Notes: generated by a model from the letters alone, not told the origin. A DNA stretch of 64,000 nucleotides from a bacterium (GCA_030427705.1 JAUIBR010000003.1:186001-250000), one strand, 5' to 3'. Positions 1 to 8,922 are shown, counted from the stretch's first letter. Numbers and translations are program-made.

Positions 1-188
1 GCGATCGGGCGCGTGATGAAACTCATGTCCTCGATAGCCTTTTCGATCCCAGCTTTGATCGTCTCTTTGTTCTTGGAATCGCTGTTTGCGACTTTGAACT
101 CGAACGTGCCAGTTGGAATACCCTGAGCGGATGCAGTAGCTGGGATAGCAAGCAATACTGCGACAAACACAAACAATAGCGTTCGCAT
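1..188 (-). CDS. exported protein of unknown function, N-terminal part only
   Basis: The reverse strand from the ATG at 186-188 stays open to the left edge, giving 62 residues of a longer protein. Residues 1-22 are a clear signal peptide (MRT, then a Leu/Val/Phe-rich core, then an ATASA site followed by Gln). The mature part begins GIPTGTFEFKVANSDSKNKE and reads as a soluble periplasmic domain. No family is recognised from this fragment. The next gene to the right is on the other strand and is separated by a repeat array. Confidence 0.7.
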   Translation of the reverse strand, partial: MRTLLFVFVAVLLAIPATASAQGIPTGTFEFKVANSDSKNKETIKAGIEKAIEDMSFITRPI

Positions 189-244
189 GAAAATCCTGTG
201 TTGGTAGCGCCGAATGGAGGCATTGAAGCACGGACGTAGAATGC

Positions 245-520
245 GAGCAAGGGTCTCAGTCGCTTCGCTCCTTCGGGGGCTCGGCATCGCTTCGCTTGCC
301 TCGGGGCTCGCGCTTCGCGCTCGGGACTCGGCATCGCTTCGCTTGCCTCGGATTAGTTTTGAATTGGATGGGATTTCGAGTTTCATCGAAAATCAAAACC
401 GAAGGAGCGAAGCGACTGAGCCCCGAACGAGGCCGCAGGCCGAAGTGAGCCCCGAGCGGAGCGCAGCGAACGCGAGCCCCGAGCGCGAAAGCGCGAGCCC
501 CGAGCTTGCGTAAGACGAAG
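245..520. repeat. mini-hairpin repeat array, spacer AGCCCCGAG
   Basis: This fills most of the 353-base gap between the first gene and the LysR gene; I see no gene in it. The left half carries TTC-loop hairpins such as GCGC-TTC-GCGC with the spacer CTCGGGGCT. The right half carries GGCC-GCA-GGCC and GCGC-GAAA-GCGC with the reverse-complement spacer AGCCCCGAG. The two halves are therefore roughly inverted around about 370. Open reading frames cross it only because stops are rare in this composition. Confidence 0.75.
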
Positions 521-541
521 TCTTGCGCAAAGCTGCATCCC

Positions 542-1426
542 ATGTCCGAACGATTTAGAAACGTCGCCAATATCTGGTCGTGGCTGCCCGCGTTTCGCGC
601 CGTCGCGGAAACCGAGCACTTGCCGACGGCGTCCGAGATGATGAACGTCACGCCTCCTGCGCTGTCGCGAACCATCAAGAATCTGGAAGACGTTCTGGGC
701 TACACACTTTTCGACCGCGAAGGTCGGACGATGAAGCTCAACGAGAACGGCCAGAGGCTGTTGGGCGCTGTGCGCGAGAGCATGCGCCGCGTTGATGATG
801 CGATGGAAGCAAATCGCACGGGCGAGCTGACGGGCGTTCTGCGTTGGACTTCGAACTGGAGCCTGTCGGGTCTGGTGCTCTCGGGCCTGAAGAACCTGGT
901 CACGCAACACCCAAAGGTCCTTCCCCGCATGTTACCTTTGGAAGAAGGCTTTCCACAGGCGCTTCTCCGCGGCGATTTAGACATCGCGATTATCACCGGG
1001 ACCGTGAATCTAAACGGCATCAACGCCACAGAAATCGGGCCTGTTCCGCATAGCGTCTACTGTGGAAAGGGGCACCCGCTCTACAAGAAGAAGGACGTCA
1101 AACTTGATGATGTCGCCGGCCAGGCGTTCGCAGCTCCAGTGCAAACCCTTCAGGGCATGTATGAAGACGGGTGGCCGTCGGCCGCACCGCGCAAGGTCGA
1201 GATGGAGTTTTCGCAGATGTCTGTGGGCTTTCGCGCCTGTCGTGACCACGGGCTTCTGGCAGTTCTTCCTGATGACGTCGGTCGCGACGAGAAAGGCCTC
1301 AAGCGCTTGGTTGGTCTGGATGCAAGCCCCACCGCATATGCACTTCACCGCACGTCGATTCGCGATGATGGTCCGGTCGAGCTTTTTGTAAAAGAGTTGC
1401 AGCGGGCGTTGAAGAAACGCGCTTAA
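542..1426 (+). CDS. LysR-family transcriptional regulator
   Basis: The protein has 294 residues, normal for LysR regulators. An N-terminal winged helix-turn-helix covers about residues 8-65 (FRAVAETEHLPTASEMMNVT, then PALSRTIKNLE and FDREGR), the standard LTTR layout. A periplasmic-binding-type effector domain follows (about 90-294), with LRGDLDIAIITG typical of the first subdomain. I chose ATG 542 because the LTTR domain starts about seven residues after it; an upstream in-frame start at 506 would lie in the repeat array. No clear Shine-Dalgarno is visible. The usual divergent target gene is not obvious, since the leftward neighbour is the exported protein at 1-188 about 350 bases away. Effector unknown. 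Confidence 0.9.
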   Translation: MSERFRNVANIWSWLPAFRAVAETEHLPTASEMMNVTPPALSRTIKNLEDVLGYTLFDREGRTMKLNENGQRLLGAVRESMRRVDDAMEANRTGELTGVLRWTSNWSLSGLVLSGLKNLVTQHPKVLPRMLPLEEGFPQALLRGDLDIAIITGTVNLNGINATEIGPVPHSVYCGKGHPLYKKKDVKLDDVAGQAFAAPVQTLQGMYEDGWPSAAPRKVEMEFSQMSVGFRACRDHGLLAVLPDDVGRDEKGLKRLVGLDASPTAYALHRTSIRDDGPVELFVKELQRALKKRA

Positions 1427-1462
1427 GTTCTTGGTTTTTGGTTCTTGGTTTTTGGGTTCTTA
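1427..1462. repeat. (CCAAGAA)n heptamer array, locus A
   Basis: Heptamers of the type TTCTTGG/TTTTTGG run from directly after the LysR stop codon to the stop codon of the opposite-strand lipoprotein gene, whose TAA lies within the last degenerate copy. One of eight such loci in the window. Confidence 0.75.
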
Positions 1463-3505
1463 ACTACCGCCCTCGATTCTGGCGATTCCGCCGCCCCATA
1501 GACCGATTAGCATCTCCGCAGGTCGGGCTCCGCGTTCTAGTCGCCAAACCAAGTCGCATGGGTAAAGCCCTTCGATGCGTTCCCAGTTCTGGGCAGCATC
1601 GGTGCTGCGCCATAGCCCTGTGACCGAGTCTTTTGTGGGCTCGGTATCGAATGCGGCACCAGACACATACCAAACGCCTTCGCTGTCAAATTGGACCAAC
1701 GGCAACGCGTCGACCACGGGCATATCGTGTTCCGTCCATGTGCATGGTGCGGTCTCGACGCTGCAACCCTCGGTGCTGAAGAACCCCGCTTCCGACACGG
1801 CGAGCATGCGGGTCGGGTCGTCGGGATGGGTGTCCAATCCGGTCACGAACGAACCTGAAATCTGCGATTCCAGACCGCTGGCGGTAATCATTCCATCGGT
1901 TCCCACGAAGAACACGTCCGAGCTGCCAAGCGCCGCGACGCCATCCGGCAACACTTTGAGAGCAAAACTTGGCAATTGCGCCAAGCGTGACCACGAGTCG
2001 CCACCATCCGTAGATTCGTACAGACCTTGCTGGCTCTCGGCGCGCTCAGATGTAATGGCGAGCAGACGTTGACCATTGCCGGGGTCCTTTTCGATCATCC
2101 GAATGCCGGCCGAGATGTCCAATACCTGGCTCCATGCCTGCCCCGAGCGTCTGAAGATGCCGTTGAAGTAGTCACCAACAATCAACGAGCCGTTCACTTC
2201 CGTGATTGCATAGACTTCAGCAGGTGATGCGAGCTCTCGCCAGTTTTCTCCGCCATCGGATGTTTCGAATAGCCGGCCATTGCCCGCCAAGCCAGTAATG
2301 GAGCTGAACAGCATATAATCTGGGTCATCGGGGGATTGATAGACTTCAAGACTATCCCACGCCACGACGCCCTCCGAAGCATCGTCCCAGTCCGCTTGGT
2401 CAATGAAGCCTTCTGAGATTGGGCCGTTGACCGATGTAATGATGGTTTGCTGTCCGGTTGTGGCGATTTGAAACACCGAGTCTTGGACCATAGTTGCCGA
2501 GAACGAGTCTCCCCCATCTTCGCTGATAAACAGGCCAAACCCGGATGCTGTTGGTCCGACGGTACCCATCATCACCGTGTCTTGGCTGGCATCTGCTCCC
2601 GAAACAGCTTCGACTCGGGCCCATAGCGCGGACGTGAAGGTTCCGGTGGTATCCAAAAGCTCGACGCCGCCGACATCAAACGTCCGTGTTCTGGCAACCA
2701 ATCCCAGGGCGTAACCCACATAGAGTGCATTGGTGGTCGCTGACAGGTCGGTGACCGGGATTCCCATGTTTGGGTCGGCCGGGATAACGACCTGCCATGA
2801 GTCTCCATTGTCGGAGCTCACGAAAACGGCGCCCTGCTCATTGCCAGCAAATATGCGCCCGTCTGGGCCGATGTGTAGTGCTTGAAAATTCTGAACCGGT
2901 CCCAATACAGCGTCTGTGACCTGTGTGAACGTCACAGCGTTGTCATCACTGATCCGCAGCCCAAATTCACCGGACGCAATCAGTCGTGTCGTGCCCGCGT
3001 TGTTGACTGCGACCAGTCCGTACCATCGCAATCCGTACCCATCCTCATAAGCTTGAACGGTCCATGTCTCGCCGCCGTCGTCAGACCAAGCCATGCCACG
3101 CCCAAAGTGATTTGGGGCGTAGACACGGTCCGAGTTGGGGTCGAATGCAAATGCGTAGGTCGACCAGTTCTTTGGTGCGTTCGTCAGCAGTCGCCAACCG
3201 GCGCCATCTCTGCGGTAGAGGCCTGAACCGTCGTCTCCTGACAGCCATGCATTGCCTTCGTCATCGAACACGACTGCGGACACGAATCCACCCGTTCTGG
3301 GCGAGATATTGGTGGCCACGACATCGGCAACATTGTTCGTGTTGTTGCTGTTGTTGACGTTGTTCGTGTTGTTGACGTTGTTGACGTTATTGCTGTTGTT
3401 AACGTTGTTCGTGTTGTTGGTGTTATTTCCGTTGTTGGACGACTTGCTTGTGTCGTCGCCGCAGCCAACGAGCACCAATACAGCGATGATGATGAGGTGT
3501 TTCAC
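1460..3505 (-). CDS. lipoprotein with Asn-rich linker and BNR/Asp-box beta-propeller
   Basis: The GTG at 3503-3505 starts VKHLIIIAVLVLVGCGDD, a signal peptide with lipobox LVGC, so the 681-residue product should be a lipoprotein. A longer frame upstream runs through the heptamer array and is not credible. After the Cys comes a linker of about 35 residues built from NN plus Gly, Thr, Val or Ser. The rest is a repeat protein with many Asp-box motifs: SDDGGETW, SSDNGDSW, SEDGGDSF, TSDGGENW, STDGGDSW, STDAAQNW. Such boxes mark sialidase-, sortilin- or YCF48-like propellers. Sialidase catalytic residues are not evident, so a binding or scaffold role on the cell surface is more likely than glycosidase activity. 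Confidence 0.85.
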   Translation of the reverse strand: MKHLIIIAVLVLVGCGDDTSKSSNNGNNTNNTNNVNNSNNVNNVNNTNNVNNSNNTNNVADVVATNISPRTGGFVSAVVFDDEGNAWLSGDDGSGLYRRDGAGWRLLTNAPKNWSTYAFAFDPNSDRVYAPNHFGRGMAWSDDGGETWTVQAYEDGYGLRWYGLVAVNNAGTTRLIASGEFGLRISDDNAVTFTQVTDAVLGPVQNFQALHIGPDGRIFAGNEQGAVFVSSDNGDSWQVVIPADPNMGIPVTDLSATTNALYVGYALGLVARTRTFDVGGVELLDTTGTFTSALWARVEAVSGADASQDTVMMGTVGPTASGFGLFISEDGGDSFSATMVQDSVFQIATTGQQTIITSVNGPISEGFIDQADWDDASEGVVAWDSLEVYQSPDDPDYMLFSSITGLAGNGRLFETSDGGENWRELASPAEVYAITEVNGSLIVGDYFNGIFRRSGQAWSQVLDISAGIRMIEKDPGNGQRLLAITSERAESQQGLYESTDGGDSWSRLAQLPSFALKVLPDGVAALGSSDVFFVGTDGMITASGLESQISGSFVTGLDTHPDDPTRMLAVSEAGFFSTEGCSVETAPCTWTEHDMPVVDALPLVQFDSEGVWYVSGAAFDTEPTKDSVTGLWRSTDAAQNWERIEGLYPCDLVWRLERGARPAEMLIGLWGGGIARIEGGS

Positions 3506-3509
3506 TACA

Positions 3510-3598
3510 GTTCTTGGTTCTTGGTGTTTAGTTCTTGGTTCTTGTAGCAGACTGCCACCAATCGGAACCAATCACCAACGACCAAGAACCAAGAACCG
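3510..3598. repeat. two inverted (CCAAGAA)n arrays between divergent genes, locus B
   Basis: The left part (3510-3545) reads TTCTTGG on the plus strand and the right part (3581-3598) reads CCAAGAACCAAGAACC. Each divergent gene therefore has CCAAGAACCAAGAAC on its own coding strand only 3-6 bases before its start codon, where a Shine-Dalgarno sequence would normally be. No such sequence is seen. Confidence 0.75.
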
Positions 3599-3601
3599 AC
3601 T

Positions 3602-4114
3602 TTGAAGAAGCTGCTCATCACATTATTGCTCGTCCTGCTCCCATCCGTCGCTTTTGCCAATGAATCCGAGAAAGACTGGACAGTGCAGATCGACCCGCTG
3701 ACAACGGCATTGGGGTTCGTTCATGTGCAGTTCGAGCGCACACTCGGCGACCACTTCTCGGTCTACCTGGGACCGCATATGCGCCTGTTCAGCAGCCCAT
3801 TCGCTGACGAAGAGGATTTCCTTGGGTTCGGCGCAGAGCTCGGCGTTCGGTGGTACTTTTTGGGTACCGCTCCCGAAGGATTCTGGGGTCTGGTTCGGGG
3901 CGTGGGTGCACACCTGAGCACTTCAGCCAATGGCACCGAGGAAACGGCTTTCGGCGGCTATGGCAGCGTGCTCGCCGGCTACACATGGATACTTGGCGAT
4001 ATCTGGGTCCTCTCCGCGGGCGCAGGTGGTCAGTACCTGCACTACACTGTGGATGGTCTTGGGCCCAAGACCTTCGCGCCTGCCCTCCATACGGCGCTCG
4101 GCGTTGCATTTTAG
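3602..4114 (+). CDS. small outer-membrane beta-barrel-like protein
   Basis: A TTG at 3602 starts a textbook signal peptide (KKLLITLLLVLLPSVAFA, cleavage before Asn-20). The mature part of about 150 residues alternates polar and aromatic residues in strands (HVQFERTLGDHFSVYLG, ELGVRWYF, GYGSVLAGYTWI, LSAGAGGQYLHYTV) and ends ALGVAF. A terminal Phe in an alternating strand is the usual beta-barrel insertion signal. It resembles DUF3575-like barrels, but I cannot place it firmly. The start is unusual (TTG, no Shine-Dalgarno, heptamer array directly upstream). Confidence 0.75.
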   Translation: MKKLLITLLLVLLPSVAFANESEKDWTVQIDPLTTALGFVHVQFERTLGDHFSVYLGPHMRLFSSPFADEEDFLGFGAELGVRWYFLGTAPEGFWGLVRGVGAHLSTSANGTEETAFGGYGSVLAGYTWILGDIWVLSAGAGGQYLHYTVDGLGPKTFAPALHTALGVAF

Positions 4115-4167
4115 CCGATAGCCAAAAGCCTTTTCGTGCTTATATTTAGCCATAATTCGGAGGAAGT

Positions 4168-5342
4168 ATGAGCAACCAGATTCTTGGCGATTTGGACCCG
4201 GGGCTTTACTCGAAACTCGTGGAGTTTCGGCGAGACCTTCACGCCCATCCTGAGCTGAGCGGCAAAGAAGAACGCACGGCCAATCAGATTGTGGCGAAGC
4301 TCGATGAGCTAGGCATTGAATATCGGCGAAATGTCGGTGGGCACGGCATCGTAGCGATCATTCCTGGCACCGGTGATGGGCCTTCGGTGGGGCTTCGTGG
4401 TGACATGGACGCGCTGCCGGTTTTCGAAGAGACGGGGCTCGAGTTCGCCTCGAAGACCGAGGGCGTGATGCATGCGTGCGGCCATGATGGACACACGACC
4501 ATTTTGCTTGGCGCCGCGCAGCTCCTGCTAATAGAGCCTGCCTCACGACCGGTGACGTTGATATGGCAACCGGCGGAAGAGCAGGCGTATGGCGCGCAGC
4601 TGATGATTGATGATGGCGCGCTCGAAGGCGTCGAGGTGATCTTCGGAGGCCACGTCGACCGTCTGGCGAAATTGTGATTTCCCACGGTGCGGTCAACGCA
4701 TCGACGGATTTGTTCACGATTGAAATCTCAGGCCAGGCCGGCCACGGCGCGCGTCCACACGAAGCGTTGGATGCGGTGGTCGTCGGAAGTCTATTGGTGA
4801 CAGCTCTGCAAACCATTGTGTCTCGCGAAGTCGATCCGGCTCACCCATCGGTGGTGACGATCGGTAGATTTGATGCGGGGACGGCGGCAAACGTCATCGC
4901 CGGACGGGCAACCCTGGAAGGCACGGTTCGCTCGCAACACCCGAAGGTCCGAGAACACCTGCATCGCTCGATCGAGCGCATTGCCAAAGCGATTGGTGAC
5001 CTCCACGGGGCGAAGGTAGAGGTCGACATCAACAAGCGCACACCACCGCTTCGTAATCACGAAGATTGGGTTGAGTTCGCGCGAGGTGTCGCTCGCGAGA
5101 TTCCGGACGCTTCAGTGCTCGAAGCGCTGCACACCGTGAACATGGGAGGCGAAGATTTTGCGTGCTATCTCGACCACATCCCCGGTGTTTATGTACGCTT
5201 TGGAGCACAAGTACCTGGTCGCGAGAACTTCCCAGCGCACTCGTCCCGATTCGACTTCGACGAGCGCGCTATCGCTGTTGGTGCGTCTTGGATGGCGCGC
5301 ATGGCGCGGGCTGCCGCAGACCGGCTAAACACGGAGAGCTGA
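4168..5342 (+). pseudogene. M20 family amidohydrolase (hippurate hydrolase/aminoacylase-like), frameshifted
   Basis: A strong Shine-Dalgarno (GGAGGAAG) precedes ATG 4168. The first frame (4168-4677, 169 residues) carries RGDMDALP, HACGHDGHTTILLGAAQLL and WQPAEE, the metal-site region of bacterial M20D amidohydrolases, and ends just after FGGHVDR. The second frame (from GTG 4674 to 5342, 222 residues) continues with ISHGAVNASTDLFTIEISGQ, the dimerisation domain, and NMGGEDFACYL, the last metal ligand. Intact homologues read roughly GGHVDRxxPxGEIVISHGA. Here CGT (Arg) and GGC (Gly) are only two bases apart, so about 10 bases seem to be missing near 4664-4667. Both halves together (about 390 residues) make a full-length enzyme. 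The stop and the GTG overlap as GTGA. Either a broken gene, a sequencing error, or less likely two coupled polypeptides. The 1-base gap to the next gene suggests an operon. Confidence 0.8.
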
Positions 5343-5343
5343 C

Positions 5344-6951
5344 ATGACTGCTGATGCCGTCATCGTCCGGCATGCAGTTGAAGCGGACGTCACATCGATT
5401 CGGGACATCTTCCTCGCCATCTACGGCGAGGACTATCCGTACCAACAGTTCTACGACACGACATGGCTGAAAAAGTCGATCTTCAATGATGAGGTTTTGA
5501 CCCTGGTCGCCGAGACTGCTGATGGCGTCGTGGGAACGGCCTCCGTCGTGTTCTCAGCCGGCGCACGTAGCGACTTCGTCGGCGAGTTTGGCCGACTTGC
5601 GGTGCATCCAGACGTGCGAGGGCACGGAATTGGGCGCACGTTGATGGAGCACCGAATCGCCTTCGCAAAACGTCGATTGCACGCGGGTATTATCGAAAAC
5701 CGCACAGTCCATCCGTACTCGCAGAAGATCGCGCTACGTCACAACTTCGCAACGGTCGGGTTTCTGCCGCTGAAGCACAAGTTTTCGGATGGGACGCGTG
5801 AATCGATCGCGATGTTCCTTCGGCATTTTGGACCAGCATTAGAATTGCGTAGCAATCACCCACGGGTTGTCCCCGAAGCGCATACGCTCGCCCATATGGC
5901 TCTAACGAACTGCGGGCTGAAGGATGACATTATTGTTGATGATGGAGCGCTCCCGTACCCGCACGACGAGCACTTCTCGGTCGCACGTTTTGAGGCCGAT
6001 AGCATGGCGTCGCTGCTGCGGATCGAACGGGGTCGCATCCACCATCGCGAGATTTTTGGCCCGGTCCGGCTGCACTACGGCTTCTTCAAACTAGAAGACC
6101 GCAACGCCTCGTATCTGATTGCTCGTGACGGCAAGGAAGGCCCGATGGTGGGCGCGATCGGCTATCTATATGACGACTTCGAGAAGGGGATCCGGGTGTC
6201 TGAGCTGATTACACGCTCGGACCGCGCCCCACGATTCCTGTTCGAGCAACTGGTTGAAGAGGCGCGCAATCTAGGTGTCGAATACATCGAGGTCGATGTG
6301 TCGACCAACGCGCCTCGCATGCAGCGCACCCTGGTGGAGCTCGGCTTCAACCCTTGTGCATATGTGCCTGCTTTAGTCTTTGACGAGGTCGAGCGAATCG
6401 ACGTTGTGAAGATGATTCGACTTCTGGTGAAGCCCGATATTGGCGAGCCGGTGCTGGTGGAGGAAATGCGCGGGATTGCGGAAGTCGTGATGGCTCCGTT
6501 CCGAGACCAATGGGTACTGCCTGAGGTCGAAGATGCGCTCGATAACGTCCATCTGTTCAACGGCCTGCGCCCCGAGCAACGGCGAATCGTCGCAGCTTTG
6601 GCCGAGTTGCATGCATTGGATGCTGGGCAGACACTTTTCGCAGAAGGTGAGCCAGCTGACCAAATGTATGTGATCTTGGACGGTGAGGTCTCTGTCCGGA
6701 CATGTGGAGGAGAGGTCGGAACGGTTGGTGTGGGGGATTCGCTTGGCGAAATATCGATGTTGATTGGGGACCCGCACTCGGCCGTTGCGCTTACCAAATC
6801 GTCATCAAAGGTCGTATCGCTTAGTAAATCCGACCTTCAGCGGGTCATCCGACGGCACCCAGATATTGGGCTCGTGCTCTATAGAAATTTGGCTGTTGGG
6901 CTGGGTGGCAAGCTGCGCGGGCTAAACGCAGCCATCAGCGAGCAGCTCTAG
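5344..6951 (+). CDS. double GNAT acetyltransferase with C-terminal cyclic nucleotide-binding domain
   Basis: The 535-residue protein has three modules. Residues about 5-160 are a GNAT fold (FGRLAVHPDVRGHGIGRTLM holds the acetyl-CoA motif A). Residues about 200-350 look like a second, more diverged GNAT-like domain (YDDFEKGIRVSELI, RMQRTLVELGFNPCAYVP). Residues about 410-530 are a Crp/PKA-type cyclic nucleotide-binding domain (FAEGEPADQMYVILDGEVSV, GDSLGEISMLIGDPHSA); the GEISML stretch is the phosphate-binding cassette, but the Arg usual in it is replaced by His/Ser (DPHSA). In mycobacterial PatA the cyclic nucleotide domain comes first, before one GNAT. Here it is last and the GNAT unit is doubled. 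It probably acetylates a small molecule or protein lysines under nucleotide control; the substrate is unknown. Confidence 0.85.
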   Translation: MTADAVIVRHAVEADVTSIRDIFLAIYGEDYPYQQFYDTTWLKKSIFNDEVLTLVAETADGVVGTASVVFSAGARSDFVGEFGRLAVHPDVRGHGIGRTLMEHRIAFAKRRLHAGIIENRTVHPYSQKIALRHNFATVGFLPLKHKFSDGTRESIAMFLRHFGPALELRSNHPRVVPEAHTLAHMALTNCGLKDDIIVDDGALPYPHDEHFSVARFEADSMASLLRIERGRIHHREIFGPVRLHYGFFKLEDRNASYLIARDGKEGPMVGAIGYLYDDFEKGIRVSELITRSDRAPRFLFEQLVEEARNLGVEYIEVDVSTNAPRMQRTLVELGFNPCAYVPALVFDEVERIDVVKMIRLLVKPDIGEPVLVEEMRGIAEVVMAPFRDQWVLPEVEDALDNVHLFNGLRPEQRRIVAALAELHALDAGQTLFAEGEPADQMYVILDGEVSVRTCGGEVGTVGVGDSLGEISMLIGDPHSAVALTKSSSKVVSLSKSDLQRVIRRHPDIGLVLYRNLAVGLGGKLRGLNAAISEQL

Positions 6952-7503
6952 CTACTGGTTCATCATCGAGACGACGCCATCCAAGAGTTCGGAGGCGACG
7001 CTGACGTTGATAGAGTCCATGTGGCCCTGCTCGACCACGCGAATCTTGCCGAAGTCGACCCAAACTCCGTCAAAGACCTCCGAGAGCATCTGCAGTTGTT
7101 GCCGCACGTTGGGGTTGTTTAGCTGAGCCTCATCGCAACCAGGGACAAGCTCGAACAGTCCATCAAAAATCGGGTCGCCGGTCGTTGGTGGACCACCAAC
7201 TTCAATCGTCTTTGGTGGCGACAACGTCGGGCGAAGTTCCCGCGCGCGGCTGTCTGACACCGAAAGCCCAGCCAATGAATCTGGGAGCTGCGCCACATAC
7301 TCTACATATGGAATCTGCGTCTTGCCGGCCGAGTAAGTCAGGCGGTTCGCAGCGACCAACGCAGGGGATTCCTCAAGCAGTTGCGGAATCTTGCGTGGCT
7401 CGAGCTGCGCCATCTTGCGTCGCTGCAGATAGAACCCACCCAAGACCAAAGCCAGAAAGAACAGGAAGATGCCCGCTACAGACAGATAGATGGTGGTAAA
7501 CAT
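6952..7503 (-). CDS. single-pass membrane protein of unknown function
   Basis: The protein has 183 residues. Residues 3-26 form one hydrophobic helix followed by QRRKM, so the N-terminus anchors it and the rest should be cytoplasmic by the positive-inside rule. The soluble part is a mixed alpha/beta sequence with no motif I recognise; its tail (VWVDFGKIRVVEQGHMDSIN) may form a small domain. Its stop codon (TAG at 6954-6952) directly abuts that of the preceding convergent gene. Confidence 0.6.
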   Translation of the reverse strand: MFTTIYLSVAGIFLFFLALVLGGFYLQRRKMAQLEPRKIPQLLEESPALVAANRLTYSAGKTQIPYVEYVAQLPDSLAGLSVSDSRARELRPTLSPPKTIEVGGPPTTGDPIFDGLFELVPGCDEAQLNNPNVRQQLQMLSEVFDGVWVDFGKIRVVEQGHMDSINVSVASELLDGVVSMMNQ

Positions 7504-7552
7504 GGGTTCCTAAGGACTTAAGGTGTTTTAAGGACCTAACTTAAGCGACATT

Positions 7553-7621
7553 TTGGTAGATAAAATAGATATTGGTAGATAAGTGAAGCATATTGGTAAA
7601 TAAATGTGGGAACTTGGTAGA
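7553..7621 (+). promoter_or_regulatory. four direct repeats TTGGTARA upstream of the Fic gene
   Basis: The octamer TTGGTAGA/TTGGTAAA occurs at 7553, 7572, 7593 and 7614, giving start-to-start spacings of 19, 21 and 21 bases, about two DNA turns. The first three are followed by TAA, as TTGGTAnATAA. The last copy ends 8 bases before the ATG of a protein with an N-terminal winged helix domain. An array on one helix face next to a DNA-binding protein suggests an autoregulatory operator; this is inference. Confidence 0.65.
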
Positions 7622-7629
7622 AAACCGAA

Positions 7630-8901
7630 ATGACGCTCAAAACCGACCAAAAGGCGATCCTCTCTGCACTCGCGGAGGGACCACTGTCACTCTCGGAATT
7701 GATGCAACTTGTCCCGACTCAGGCGTCACCTAGTACAATTCGCCGCCGGCTCAAGGATCTAGAGGCGGACGGACTCATCGACATTACCGGGGAGAAGAAA
7801 GGTACACGCTATGTCCTGAAGGTACATACGCCAGAACGGGTCACGCCTCATGGTTATGAGCGCCAGCGCTTGGACAACTATGTGCCAAACCAATCTTCGT
7901 ATCTCACGCCGCAGCAGCTCGATGTCATGCATGCGCTAGGGCAGACCGGGCGAGCAAATGAGCCTGCGGGAACCTATGCCAGAGATATCATGGAGCGGCT
8001 GCTTATCGACCTGTCATGGGCCTCTTCACAGCTAGAGGGCAACACGTATTCACTGCTGGAAACTCGTGAACTTATCCAACATGGGCGTGAAGCCACAGGC
8101 AAGGACGCCAGAGAAACGCAGATGGTGCTTAATCACAAATACGCAATTGAGTTCCTGGTCAACTCGGCGGCGGACCTGTCCTTCAAGAGGCACCTGGTTT
8201 TCAACACGCACGCAATTCTCCTGGAAAACCTCCTGGCAGATCCGGCTTCCCTTGGTGCGATTCGACAGCGTCCGGTCGGGGTGACCGGGGCGAGGTATAT
8301 TCCCCTTTCAGACCCGCATCAAATCTCGGAGTTGTTTGAACAAATTCTGGCTGTGGCGAGGCAAATAGATGACCCGTTTGAAGCAGGCGTGTTTGTCTTT
8401 CTGCATTTGAGTTTCTTGCAGCCATTCCTGGATGGGAACAAACGAACGGCTCGGATGGCGCTGAACTTCCGGATGTTCCGGGATAACTTGAAGCCCGTGT
8501 CATTTGTAGAAATAGACAGGGAAGATTATCTACGCCGGAAACTGACATGGTATGACGAAGGGGATTATCGTCCTCTTTTGGAGCTAATCGTCGACGCGTA
8601 CGAGGTATCGGCTGCTCGGTACGACATGATTGTGGAAGAGATTCAGCCTGATCCGTTCTATCTGGTGAATCGCTCCCTCATCCATGAAGTCGTCAGAGCG
8701 ATGGTTGTCCAGTTGGTCGAAGATCTCGAGGAGTTTGCCGACACGGCTGCAGTGGACAGGTTTGAAGCAGGACCCGATAGGGCCAGGTTCGTCGCTGCGG
8801 TCTTGACGCAGATCCGGTCCTTGCATGAAGGCAACTACGCTCGATTGCAGATTCGCCCGTCAGAATTTGAGCGTTGGCAAGCATTTCAGCAGACAAAGTA
8901 G
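7630..8901 (+). CDS. Fic family protein with N-terminal winged helix domain
   Basis: The 423-residue protein starts with a winged helix-turn-helix (residues about 5-62: ILSALAEGPLSLSELMQLVP, STIRRRLKDLEADGLI), then a Fic core. The inhibitory helix motif SSQLEGN (S/TxxxE-G/N) lies before the active site, as in Fic proteins whose inhibition helix is N-terminal in the same chain. The active loop reads QPFLDGNKRTAR where AMPylating Fic enzymes have HPFxxGNxRxxR, so the catalytic His is Gln. Such Gln variants occur in a known Fic subgroup with helix-turn-helix domains, and AMPylation by the normal mechanism is doubtful. No partner antitoxin is adjacent. The four repeats upstream are probably its operator. 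Confidence 0.9.
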   Translation: MTLKTDQKAILSALAEGPLSLSELMQLVPTQASPSTIRRRLKDLEADGLIDITGEKKGTRYVLKVHTPERVTPHGYERQRLDNYVPNQSSYLTPQQLDVMHALGQTGRANEPAGTYARDIMERLLIDLSWASSQLEGNTYSLLETRELIQHGREATGKDARETQMVLNHKYAIEFLVNSAADLSFKRHLVFNTHAILLENLLADPASLGAIRQRPVGVTGARYIPLSDPHQISELFEQILAVARQIDDPFEAGVFVFLHLSFLQPFLDGNKRTARMALNFRMFRDNLKPVSFVEIDREDYLRRKLTWYDEGDYRPLLELIVDAYEVSAARYDMIVEEIQPDPFYLVNRSLIHEVVRAMVVQLVEDLEEFADTAAVDRFEAGPDRARFVAAVLTQIRSLHEGNYARLQIRPSEFERWQAFQQTK

Positions 8902-8922
8902 ATCAAAATCGAACGTAGTTCG

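Noticed and set aside
214-513. Open frame with Arg/Ser/Glu-rich product
   Set aside because: It is the translation of the mini-hairpin array; no start signal and no family.
4660-4680. Programmed frameshift in the M20 gene
   Set aside because: No slippery sequence or downstream structure is apparent, and expected residues between the motifs are missing, so a deletion fits better.
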